This document shows, one piece after another, positions 49,497-60,570 of a stretch of DNA of 64,000 bases. Both the position numbers and the translations under genes were made by a program. The notes below the pieces were generated by a model. The model did no database searches and was not told the origin of the DNA. It saw only the letters and a list, made by a program, of their open reading frames with translations. The DNA lies in the NCBI GenBank assembly GCA_947846985.1, contig CANTUZ010000005.1, positions 5,594,501-5,658,500 of the forward strand, given 5' to 3'. The DNA is from Fratercula arctica (taxonomy: Eukaryota; Chordata; Aves; Charadriiformes; Alcidae). Every line of letters begins with the position of its first letter. Position 1 is the first letter of the stretch.

Positions 49497-50384
49497 CCAG
49501 CAGAATTATCTTTATTCTCTCTGCACACACATGGAGCTTAATTAACAACACACCAAGTTTTCATATACGGCTGTTCCAGGTGTAAATGTCTGATGTACTT
49601 CTGTATCTCTTTGTAAACTTATGAGCAACACTGAAAACCCCTGTAAATGTTTCCAATTTTAAATGTGAAATGGCTTTTACAAACCCTTGAAAACATTAAA
49701 ATAGTGCTAAAAAATAGATGAAGCATTATTTGACCTGAAGCATGGTTGTTTCACTTTTCAGTGTTGCAAACAAGTATAAAGCCTAGTTATTTTGACCCGC
49801 TCTACTTAAAATGTTAATTGTGTAATATAAAGTTTAGGGATCTTCTGCCATTGCTAATCTCAGTCTTCATTTCTCTTCTTAATTGCACATTTGAACAAGA
49901 AATCGTAATGTTTTTAAATTAGCTCTTACGATCTGTTGGGTCTAATGTGAAGGAGAAGATAGTTGTAAGCTGTGTGGTTTATATACAGACAGACCTGGCT
50001 GATGCCCAGGAACGTTGTAGGAGAAGTTGCAAATATAACAAACCGTTTTGAAAAGTTTATTATCGAATCATCAATAGCTTTCCTTTCCTCAGTCCTTCCT
50101 GTCTTTTCCTGTCTCAAAGAAACCCATGGTTTGTATTCAAAGTGCTGTTAGGCTAACCTGGGAATAAACAGGTGTTCTTCGTGCCTGATGACTAGTTCTT
50201 GGTAGCTAACAACAAAATTATAATGGAAATTGGGCAAGGTCTGTTTACACAGAGAAGGGAAAGTGAATCACAGGGGTTGCCCTGCGGTATCTGATATTAT
50301 GAAGAATAAACAGTGCTGTCTTCTTTAGAATTTTATCATATATTAACAGTTATTATTAATAAAATAATAAAGTCTCCAGCATTT

Positions 50385-50660
50385 TATACTGCATAAGGGG
50401 CTTTCAGATGATCTAATTTAGTTCCTATTTACCACGGGTGACTGTCACATAATCCTCTTTATGTATTTGTTAGATCTGTTCTAAAATTAGCTATTTCTTA
50501 AAATTAAAAAAAAAAAAAAAAAAAAAAAATCTTCCTACTCAGCCTGCAAAGATACTCCCATGGCTAGGAACCTTCCACTGGTTTCCAGCCTAGACTTTTT
50601 CCTGACAACTAATACTCATTGCATTGGTGTTCTGCCACTTGTCATTCTTTGTCTTAAGTA
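50385..50660 (-). mobile_element. Possible very old CR1 remnant with an A24 run
   Basis: GGGGCTTTCAGATGATCTAA with TTTAGTTCC, and later CCTAGACTTTTTCCTGACAACT, faintly resemble the minus-strand CR1 3' region (AGATCATCTAGTCC and TTTTTCCTAATATC). An A24 run at 50506-50529 interrupts it. The match is weak and could be chance. Confidence 0.3.
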
Positions 50661-52874
50661 AAAAAAAATCTTTTTAATTTTTGCTCCTAAGGAGCTTACA
50701 CAAAGGTATAACATCTCCTCTTGGCTTTGAATGTGCTAGGTGAAATAAGTAGGGAACACTACCTTTCATGGAACGGATTATTGATTCACTTGTGTGTCCT
50801 AGTGGCTCTGTTTGTTTTGGGTTTTGTTTTTTTTTTTTTTTGGAGCAGAGTTGGAAAAAATTGTATTGAGATAAGTGTCACTATGCCTTGTTTTATGGCA
50901 TTAATACTTTTGTGTTTCTGTTACAAATGCTTGTGTTGATGAATTCTGGATAGTTTTTTGACTTTTTCAACAAAGCTAGTGCTCCTTATCTTATGATCCT
51001 CTGATTGATTAATATGGTCTTTATCCTCCCCAGTCATTTCTCGCTGATGATTTCCTGTCTTTTAGCAGAAATGCTTATTACTAGGCTCTCAAGCAGACTC
51101 ACAAGGCACTTTATATCATTACTTTTCATTCCGTTTCTATTAGCCAAGCCCTTATGGCCTTTCCCTTCTTTCAGAATGAAATTCTAGTATTCCCTGGCAT
51201 TGGCAGTGCTTTTGAAAGTTGCACCAGTTGTATCGACCAAAATTGTGCCCCCTTTTTTCTGTCTTTCCTGAAAATATGAGGTAAGCTCCAAGACAAACGT
51301 TTGAAGAAATTACCTTCTCCGGTTCTCTTTTTTTAATCAATAGACTTCCAGGAAATTTAAGGATAAAGTTACTCTATTTTTATTGATGAGTATACTGAAG
51401 TGGCATAGTTGGAAAAGCCTAGGTCTCCAAGGCAATTTAATTATTTGTAATGGAGCTGTGACAAGGTGAAGTTAGATGTCCTACAGTGCAGTCTCTCATT
51501 GAATTCTGTAATTAGATGTCTGGGAACACTCCTATTTTCACAGGTAAGATGTCCTAGAGGCTGTAAGTTGTACTTCTGTATGTATCTGGTTTATGTATCT
51601 TATCAGGGATGCCCAGCCCTGCACTTACTTCATGCAAAAGCCATTGTAATGAAAACCCCAAAATAAACTTTACTGAGACCCAACACACAACCCCAAAGTG
51701 CTCCAAGGATCCAGCCCTGGAGGTGGGCTCTTGGTAAAACCCACCCTCGACCCATCTGTTTTGGTTAGAGACATTAAGCAGAGCATTTCTCTTTGTGGGT
51801 GTACGTGGCTTGCAGAGGGGCTAGTGGTATTTTTAACCTCAACTTTTTGATTTAGGATGACTCCCTGTGCTTGAGACATTGCACATCTCTCTCCTCCCGG
51901 AGAAGGGTCTGCAGGAGAGTCCCTTGTAAGGTCTCCTGATGTTGATGTTCCACACTGCAGAAACCAATAAAGATTGTTTTGCCCAGGGTAATAAACATGG
52001 ACATAGTTTCCTAGGAGAGTGGTTAGGTGACTCTGCTGGCCTCCAGTAGCAATAACGGTTTTATCCAGGGATGGTTACACGTCTGTGTTTCTCTCACTGC
52101 TCATCTTTCCCTGTCTCTCATGTGCTGCCTGAGGAGTGAGAGTGATGCTCCTATTTGCACTCTGGCTCTGCCTCTCCCCATCCTCAAATAGTCTTTGGGG
52201 ATGTAAATGCAAATAACCTAATACGCCCATCACTATTATCCAGCAGATCAGTGTCACAGCCAGCAGTAGGACTTCAGCACTGCAACGCTTTTCTTTTTGC
52301 CTTTTTTTTTTTGTTTTTTAATTCAAAAAGTTGCCAAAAGCCCAGTGGGTTGGGACAAGAGCGTGAGGATGTTCCTTGTCTTTCAAAGCATCCTCCTTTC
52401 TTGGTAGATGGATTAGCTTGCTGCTGTTGGAGCTGAAGGAGAGAGGCATGGAGCAGTCTTTAAACAAAGTTTTACAATTAGGCTTATTTCAGAATAGAAA
52501 TTCCTTCTTTATTAGAAGTACTAATACATGGAAATATATTTTTATAATGATAGGCTGTTTGGGGCTGATTCTGAACTGTTATCGTAATTTCACATGTACT
52601 TCATCATTTGTTCTCATTTTCTTCTGTTTTCTTTCTCTCACCACCTTGCTTCCATCTCTTCGCTTGTCAAAAGATTAAAGGGCCAAAATGTCGCACCCTA
52701 GAGTTATTTCATTATTCACCAAAAGTGTCACATAGTTTAATTATAATGCAAATAGGAAATGATTTATATCTAGAAAAGACATTTCATTTAGTACCAAATA
52801 GCAGGAATGAAAATTAATCTATTTTCTCTCTGTGAAATTGTCCAGTCTTTGCTGGATTGCAAATTTTGTTCAGG
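50661..52874. other. Unique intronic sequence, no gene seen
   Basis: No gene or mobile element recognised. A site resembling joined acceptor and donor, TTTTCACAG|GTAAGATG, lies at 51543/51544. Confidence 0.4.
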
Positions 52875-52916
52875 CCGCTTAATATAGTTTAAAGTTCTAT
52901 ATTAAATATTAAGTGG
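52875..52916. repeat. Nested inverted repeat
   Basis: TTAATATAG (52879-52887) and CTATATTAA (52897-52905) are perfect 9-bp arms with a 9-bp loop. CCGCTTAATAT (52875-52885) also pairs with ATATTAAGTGG (52906-52916) with one mismatch, giving an alternative, longer hairpin. Confidence 0.85.
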
Positions 52917-55900
52917 GATCCAAACTGTCACATTTACGAAGTGGTGCAGCATGCAGGGGTGTAATTTAATGTCTACTGTCAGGAAATAAGTTCATAGAGT
53001 ATAGATTTTAGTTCTGACTAGGCCACTAACTTAAGTGACTGGAGGTGCTTCCCTCATTTCTCCAGGCTCATTTTTCTCTGTGTATGGAACACATATCATG
53101 ACAAGCACCTATAACATATTGGGTGAATGGCTTCAGTTGTTGATGCAACTAAGAAGTTGGAATTTGCTTTTAGAGAAAATACTAATGTGTCAAAAACTAA
53201 GTTTTGATATGATTTGAAGTATTTTGTCCCGTGAATCTAAAAATATTTTGCGATACTCTTCAGGAGTGGGAATATTAAAATTTCATTTTTGGCATGGCTG
53301 TCTGTATATTATATCTTGCTTTTCTTGCTGGCTTTTCATGGCTTGCCAGTGATACTAGTGCATATATTAGTGTTAAGCCATGTAATTATAGTACAAATTG
53401 GAGAATGAGTAACAAGTAGCAACTGCCCAAATTCTCTTAAAAAAACAAAATTAACTAAAATACTGTATGTCAGAACTAGGACTGCATACTGTGTTATGAA
53501 GTAATACAAACCAAGAAAAATATAGAAGTTTAAAGTTCTCGAAAAATAAAATTTCAAATGGCTTTTCAAAAGACAACGATGGAATATACGATTTGTGGGT
53601 TTTTTTGATATAAGAGAAAAACAGCATTTGACAATCAATACTACAGAATATGGGTCAGATATTTTCTGATACACTTCAGATATATTTTCAATAAGTTATT
53701 GAAATAGACAACTGTTTTGCTGTCTTCTTGCTAATGCAAGTCAGTAAATCGTCCCTAATTATCGATGTAGTAATTGGTAGGCAATCATAAGCCAATGAAG
53801 ATCACAAGCTTTAGAGATAAGCTATGCAGTGGTAGAGTTTAACATTATGCTGTTCAAGAGGCAGAATGTTATGATTTATAGAGCTGAAGGGGACTTCTAA
53901 AATCAAGAGGAATGTGTAGTGTTATGCTAAAAAGAGTAATGTGGGCAAATAAGAAGGTGATGAATAATAAGAATAATAATTAATGTGAATCTGAGCAATC
54001 CAACTGGTTAATTGCACATGAAAGTCTTTTCGGTTTTCTTGGAAATTACAAAAACTGTTTCAAGTTAAAACGAGGAACTGGCAGCATGATCCGTGTTTCT
54101 GAGCAGTTTCAGAGCTGGGTCCTCTGTAGAGCTAAAACAGTAATGGGCTCTACTCTCCCTCGCTTATGGTCCTTGTACTGGAACTATGAAGCAGTAGTAA
54201 AAAATTGGGAAAATTAGTATAACATTGGCTATATTTTTAATTAGATTTCCAAGCCTGTTAATGTGCTGCCTGAAATTGACTTTCTAATATTTTGCACACA
54301 AAAAAAAATGAGATTGCAAAGATATTTGACTGAACAGACTCTCCCCAGAGATGCAAGGCTGACTCATGTTCAGGCAAAAGTTTCAATTTCCCTTTCTACT
54401 TCCCACTGTAGTCAAATCCGTACGCTGCCCCCGAGGGCTGGTGGAGGGGTAACTGCCTCCTGGAGCTGGGAAGGGCTGGGAAGAGGTCCGGTGCTCCAGG
54501 AGGGATGTGCTCTCCTCCCTTACAGATGCAGTGGCTGCTCTCTGTGCTGGGGAGTCGAGGCTCTGCCAAGGGACGGGTCTCTGCTGTCCAGTGAAGCGGC
54601 TGGGGAGCCACGCTTTTTTAGTAGGCTTTTGTAAATGCATATTTGGAATGAGGTCAGATATGATTTGATGTTAAGCCATGGAGACGCTTTTACCAAGGGT
54701 AGAAGATAGTACTGTGAGGTTGTTCTGATGGACATATCTGGGGACAGGCTCCAGGCCAATTCTTTCTATGCTTTTCCTTGTCTTCATTGATGTTTGGCTC
54801 GGGACGTGCACGTCCCTTGACTCTAATTTAATCTGAGAGTACCTGAGTGATACTCTTTAGCCCTGTCATTGTTCCCTTGCTCAGCATTCTCTGATGGACC
54901 CACCAAATACCCTTCCTCAGGAAACGTCTGCGTTTCAAAAGGTTGCTTTAGTGTTCATTTCCGTCTTGCTTAATAACATGTCAGTAACAGTAATGTAATG
55001 ATATGGGTTACTTCCAGTGACGTATCATAATGTGAAATTACAGTTTGGGTAATCTATTTCTAAAATATTATGGGTAGCTACTAAGTAATGACTAAAGCGC
55101 TTTACACACACACACATATCAAAGCATTTCTTATTAGTGTTGCACTGAAACAGTTTGACACTTCAGTTTCAGTACAACGCAGCCAGGAGATGCTTTGATC
55201 TAAGTGTTGAACTGCTCCTTTGCAACAAACAGGACGCTCTTTGATGTAGTGAAAAAAGGTGGAAAGTTCATTCACAACTAAGTTTTCCATCCTGGCTTTT
55301 ATTTTTTTTTTTTAATTTCTTTTTTATGACATGAAATATTTGGAAGGGAGCGCTCCATCTATGGTATCACATCTCCTTCCTGAAAGTGTGGTCCCTGAAG
55401 CTCAAGCATGTCCCTGTACGTCCACCTCAGGATGGGAGCTGCAGCAGGGGACACACAGTACCTTTACAGTTGTTATGCTAAGGTGAAAGCACAGCAGATT
55501 TGAGATGGGAACCTGAACGGTTTTTCACCACACTGTGGTCTATGGTATTGACACAGTCAAGGCTGGGGTCTTGAAAAATTCCTCTCTGGAAAATTACACT
55601 TCACAAAGTACATCTAATGCATATGGTCAAGGACGCTTTCTCTTTGTCCTTGCCTGCATAACTATATGCCATGAAATAGCTGCTGTAGATAGCTCCAGGG
55701 CTGGCAGTGATTGGTAAAGGGATTTCTTTGTATACTGACTGCTATTTTTAATGGCTTTTAATGGAGGAAGCATTTTTCTTAAAAGATTTTTGAATTAAGA
55801 GTCACAGTTAACCTGAAAAATAAATACATAAATGTTCAGTTCTTCACAGGAAGCCCAATTCTTACTTCATGTCTTTGGCATAATTCTAACAACTTAAAAA

Positions 55901-57887
55901 GAGACACTTTTGACTAAAGCAATATAAGTGAAGGAAAAATTTTAAACTTTGATGAGAAAGGTTATAAAATATGAAAGCTATTAAAGCAGTTCAGAAAACT
56001 CTAGTCCCACCTCAAAAATGGACAAGTGTTCTATGAGCGCATATGCCAAAAACTCTCTGTTGCAGAATCGTTTACAAAGAAGAATTAGGAGGAGGGATGA
56101 ATGATCACTGGCACGTGCAAGAAAGCACAGAGCTTGATCATGCATTAGCCAGCAGAGCATGTGTGGGTTGGAAAGGGCAGGAATACTTCTCTGGAACAGG
56201 CAGAGCAACCAAAAAACACCCAACCTAAGACAAAGCCTCAAAGCATATCCAACAAGGAAGCTGCTGTGTTCCTCGGTGTATCAAATTGACAGCTTTTGGA
56301 ACTTTTCTTTGTACTGTCGTCTGAACTTTTTGTTCTATACCAGAAGGAAAAAAAAAAAAAAAAAAAGAAAGAAAACAGGAAGGTATAAAAATGGATAAAA
56401 GAAAAATAAAAAACAGGCAAGGGCTTATTGTAAAATATATCTCCCTTAAAACATTGTTAGAAGCACTGTTTTCATATCTTTCAAATTGTTTCCTCCATCC
56501 AGTGTCTCCCACTGGACCATTAATGAGGCCAAAACAGCCCCAGTAGCTTACTTGCCTACATGCCAGCCAAACACCACCGCCCTGAAGATGAGCTCTTCTA
56601 ATTCATCTTCAGCTTGCTGAGCAAATGACCTCACGTCTGTATGTTCGTTCATTAATCTACATATTATCTAAGTATATACTGAAGAGCTACTAAAGGTTTC
56701 TGTAGTCACAATAAATTTTGCTTACAAATAAACAGAAATGCAGAGATATTTTTTAAGATTAAACACAGCAGCAATATTAGCACCAGCGTTAAGCCTCAGG
56801 TAGCTGTTGCTTCTAATCCTCAATTTACTCACCTAGCTAGATTCGTTGAGTCTTTGGAACCGCCCCAAACCCTCAAGCACTAATATTTAGATCATGTAGC
56901 TGTTTGAGATTCTACAGAGTTCAAAATGATCCTTCTAGTGCAGTAAAATCGAGTTTTGTACGCCAGCTTTTGCAGAAACGTTTCTGCAGAACAGTTGTAT
57001 CGGTTTGTGCAGTTAGTGCATTTTAAGAGAGTAAATTAAATTGTGGTATTCAAATAATAAAATCAACTATTATGAGAAACTCCTGACTTTGAGAATGCTG
57101 TTGAAAAGCAATTACATTCAACTTACGTATCATAAAAGTTAGTTAATTCAATGAAATGGAGGGCACAAACCCAATTTGGATAAATGTGTGGTTTTTAATG
57201 AGTTGGAGGTCTTACTCGTGCAATAAGTGTTGGCGACTGTATCATCATCCTAAATAACCAACCCCCTTTAAGAAAAATAAACCAAGTTTTGTTTTATATT
57301 TTTACTTTTCTACAAAGTATTGTAATATTACATAATACTTAGGGAATGTTTTGAGATCGCAGGATGAAAGATGGTATAGAAGTGCAATGTATTTATTATT
57401 ATTATTAACATTTGATGAGTCCCCTGGCTTTTCTTTCAGGATTTTCTACTTATTTCAGTTGCACATTTTTAATTGCTTAGTGAAATGATGTAGTCATATC
57501 TCAAGAGTTGATTTAATTGGAATTATTGATGTCTGAAGCAGTACCCACGCTGGGAAAACTTGGGGCTGATCAAAGTCTGCAACTAATGGTTTAGTGAAGT
57601 TAAAAATTCGGTCTGTAATTAAAAAATGAAAGAGAGAGTGTGTGCTTTCAAAGCGCACATTTTATGCTGGGGAAACAGTCACTTCTTATTTATTTGGAAA
57701 TGCTCATTGCGGTATTTAAAAAGAAGGGTAACAGTAATAAGTGAAGTTTTTAGTCCTGAATATTTGTTGAGTTTTTCACATGGAAGATTTTACTATACTT
57801 TCGTACCTGCTGGATACTTTGTTCTCTTTAGTTGTATTTAGAACTGCATGTAAAATGGGAAGTTCATTTTAAGAGGGCTTGCAAGAT
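52917..57887. other. Unique AT-rich intron with simple repeats
   Basis: An (AC)n run lies at 55104-55116 and an A19 run at 56348-56366. No gene recognised. The 57000-57560 part looks complex and AT-rich with homeodomain-like cores, a candidate conserved stretch. Confidence 0.35.
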
Positions 57888-57921
57888 TTTTTTTGTTTGT
57901 TTGTTTGTTTGTGTTGTTTTG
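57888..57921. repeat. (TTTG)n microsatellite
   Basis: A T-run passes into five or six TTTG units, then GTGTTGTTTT. Confidence 0.85.
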
Positions 57922-59846
57922 GTAATGGAAACCAAGAATTCTGAATTTTCTATGGGGGAACTTTTTTAGCCTGATTGAAAGTACATATAAATATTTAAAG
58001 TTTTTAAATGTGTTATAACATATAGAACAAATAAGGCAAACAAGTTTAATATTAAAATGAATTCTGGTTGGAGTTGATGAATAAAACAGAACTGAAGATA
58101 ATAAGCAGTCGGTGTTACCTTTTGAAAGTCTGTATCTCGGCTCATTGACTACTGAGGATGCACGGGAGAGATGTCAGCATCTCCAATCAGGTGGGATGAA
58201 TCCTCGCCTTCATTCTGGATGTGTCAGTGAGACGTTTGGACTCTTGTGTTTGATTAGCAAATTTTACTAGATTTTTTACAACATTTTGCCTCTGATTGTC
58301 TAGTGCCATGAAATACGGTGCTGTCCAAGTTAACTGGGAAAACGCACTTTTTCATGTTTCTCAAACTTACTGAATTGTGCATGGGAAATCACAACAGCAA
58401 ACTGCTTTTTATGACTCTGCACGTGGCGTGATGGAGTTTGGAACCTGGGCAAATTTAATTGCACTGGGGAGAGCAGGGAACAGATGGAAGGTGGTGGGAC
58501 TGGAGAAAGTAGAAGCAGACCGAAGTAGAGAATGGTTTTTACATGCATTAGGAATAAAAAGAGATAGGTTAAGTGATGCAAGAGTCTTGATTTCTTAAAC
58601 ACCCCTTCCAGTTTTTTGTTATTTGATATCTTTTGTGCAGGGTCTTTTTGTGTACCCTTCTTATTATCAGAAATAAATACATATATTCCAAGGTGGATGG
58701 AGATCTTCCATTGAATGAGAGCAGTTGCAAGCTGCGCTGTGTGTGGAAGACCCACCACGAATTTCATCCTTTTTATTGAAACTGTGTTTATGCATTCTCC
58801 AAAAGTATGCATTTTTCTCATTTGCACGGTATTGATCAGCACTTCCTGAACCTTTTTCTTTCCTAGTTAAGGATGCAGAGAGCTTTACATTATTCTGCTT
58901 ATGATCTCAAGAGCTCTTTTTACACTGCTTGTTTGGGATTTGCTTCCTTGGGAGAGTTTATTACTGTATGAATGAAAATGCTTTTCTGAAGCTGTTAATC
59001 ATTTCAAAATTAAAAAAAAAAAAAACTAATTGAGAATATTTCCCATTATTATTAAACTCTCAGGGGTGCTGTAGGGCGTGCACACTATTGTAATCTAAAC
59101 CTGCAATTTGGCTTTGCTTCTTGTGCCCTTTGGCACAGTGGTATACGTGGGAATTTTAAGGAGACTGGCTGACACTCCCCCACGCCAGCCACAGTGAAGA
59201 AAACGTGCTTTTAATCATTTTCTCATCAGCTGCTGCCTCCTGTTAGCAATGAAATTGTTTTGACAAGCGATATTTTGTCTGAACCATGTTCGATTACAGA
59301 AGGGCTCAAACTAATCAAAAGAACTTCCTAACATAGTGGACTGTTGGGCTGCAGTACAGTCTTCCCAATGAAGTGGAGAAGGACTCATCATGTGAGTCAT
59401 TTTAAAATTGGTTGAGGCAAATCACTGAAGAATGTATGGTAGGGAGCATTTATTCTCTGTCACAGGATGTGCCGAGATAAGATAATGGGCTATTTCTATG
59501 ACTCTTTGATGTTGAACTTTAGCATTTCAAGTGCTAGATAGCGTGATATATTGGTTATGCACTGTACCTAAAGACTGTGCATGAAGTAGTCTGCTAGCAT
59601 TGGATAATAATGCTAAGGCTCATCCATGCAGCTTTTATACATAGAGCTGGTGTCATTTGAATGATCCTTTTTGTGCAGTGCAGTGGATTGCAGACAACTG
59701 GGACGTTGGGCAGAGAATGCTGTTTGTCAGTGTCCTGTTTTATAAGAGGTTGCATTCATCTTTTGTAGCTCTGATGAACCAATTTGCAGCCTGCATCCAA
59801 TTTACTTTAGCAGTTTTCTCTGGAGTGAGAATTCCTTCTGGGAAAG
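57922..59846. other. Unique intronic sequence, no feature seen
   Basis: A 170-codon minus frame at 58330-58842 has no recognisable domain. There is an A14 run at 59012-59025. Confidence 0.4.
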
Positions 59847-60570
59847 AATCACAGAATGACCAGAATGGTTGAGGTTGGAAGGGACCTCTGAACATGATCT
59901 TGTCCAACCCTGCTTCTCAGGGCAGGCCACCTGGCACCAGTTACCCAGGACCATGTCCAGCGAGCTTTTGAATATCTCCAAGGACGGAGGCTCCACAACT
60001 TCTCTGGGCAACTTGTGCCAGTGCTCGGTCACTCTAACAGTAAAAAAGTGTTTCCAGATGTTCAGAGGAAACCTCCTGTGTTTCAGTTGGTGCCCTTCAT
60101 CTCTGGTCTTGTCAATGGGAACCACTGAAAAGAGCCTGGGTCTGTCCTCTCTGTACTCTCCCTTTAGGTATTTATATGCCTTGGTAAGGTCTCCCTGGAG
60201 CCTTCTCTTCTCCAGGCTAAACAGCTCTTTCAGCCTTCCCTCATACGCGACATGCTCCAGACCCTTACTCATCCTTGTGGCCCTTCATTGAACTCTCTTC
60301 AGTATGACCATGTCTCTCTTGTACTGGGGAGGCCAGAACTGGACCCAGCACTCCAGGTGTGGCCTCACCAGTGCTGAGTAGAGGGGAAGGAGCACTTCCC
60401 TCGACCTACTGGCAATACGTTGTCTAATGCTGCTGAAGGTACTGTTCACCTTCTTTGCAGCAGGGTCACCTTGCTGGTTCATGTTCATCTTGGTGTCTGT
60501 CAGGACCCCCAGCTCTTTTTCTGCCAAGCTTCTTTCCAGCTGGTTAGCCCCCATCTAACATATATCCGCA
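59847..60570 (-). mobile_element. CR1 LINE, 3' portion with ORF2 C-terminus
   Basis: It begins AATCACAGAATGACCAGAAT, then GGTTGAGGTTGGAAGGGACC, the complement of a CR1 tail. On the minus strand two frames cover the ORF2 C-terminal region. One (60285-60554) contains KELGVLTDTKMNMNQQ and [20 protein letters not shown]. The other (59802-60272) contains SLEKRRLQGDLTKAYKYLKG and HWHKLPREVVEPPSLEIFKS. They are joined by a frameshift near 60280. The catalytic RT core is missing, so the copy is inactive. It is otherwise well preserved and lies antisense to NELL1. Confidence 0.96.

Noticed and set aside
53875..53915. A 40-bp stretch resembling a minus-strand CR1 end (ATAGAGCTGAAGGGGACTTC)
   Set aside because: It is too short and does not continue into further CR1 sequence.
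58330..58842. A 170-codon minus-strand open frame
   Set aside because: No domain, biased composition and no gene context, so most likely chance.
59869..60291. A 140-codon plus-strand frame
   Set aside because: It is the antisense shadow of the CR1 ORF2 remnant on the minus strand.
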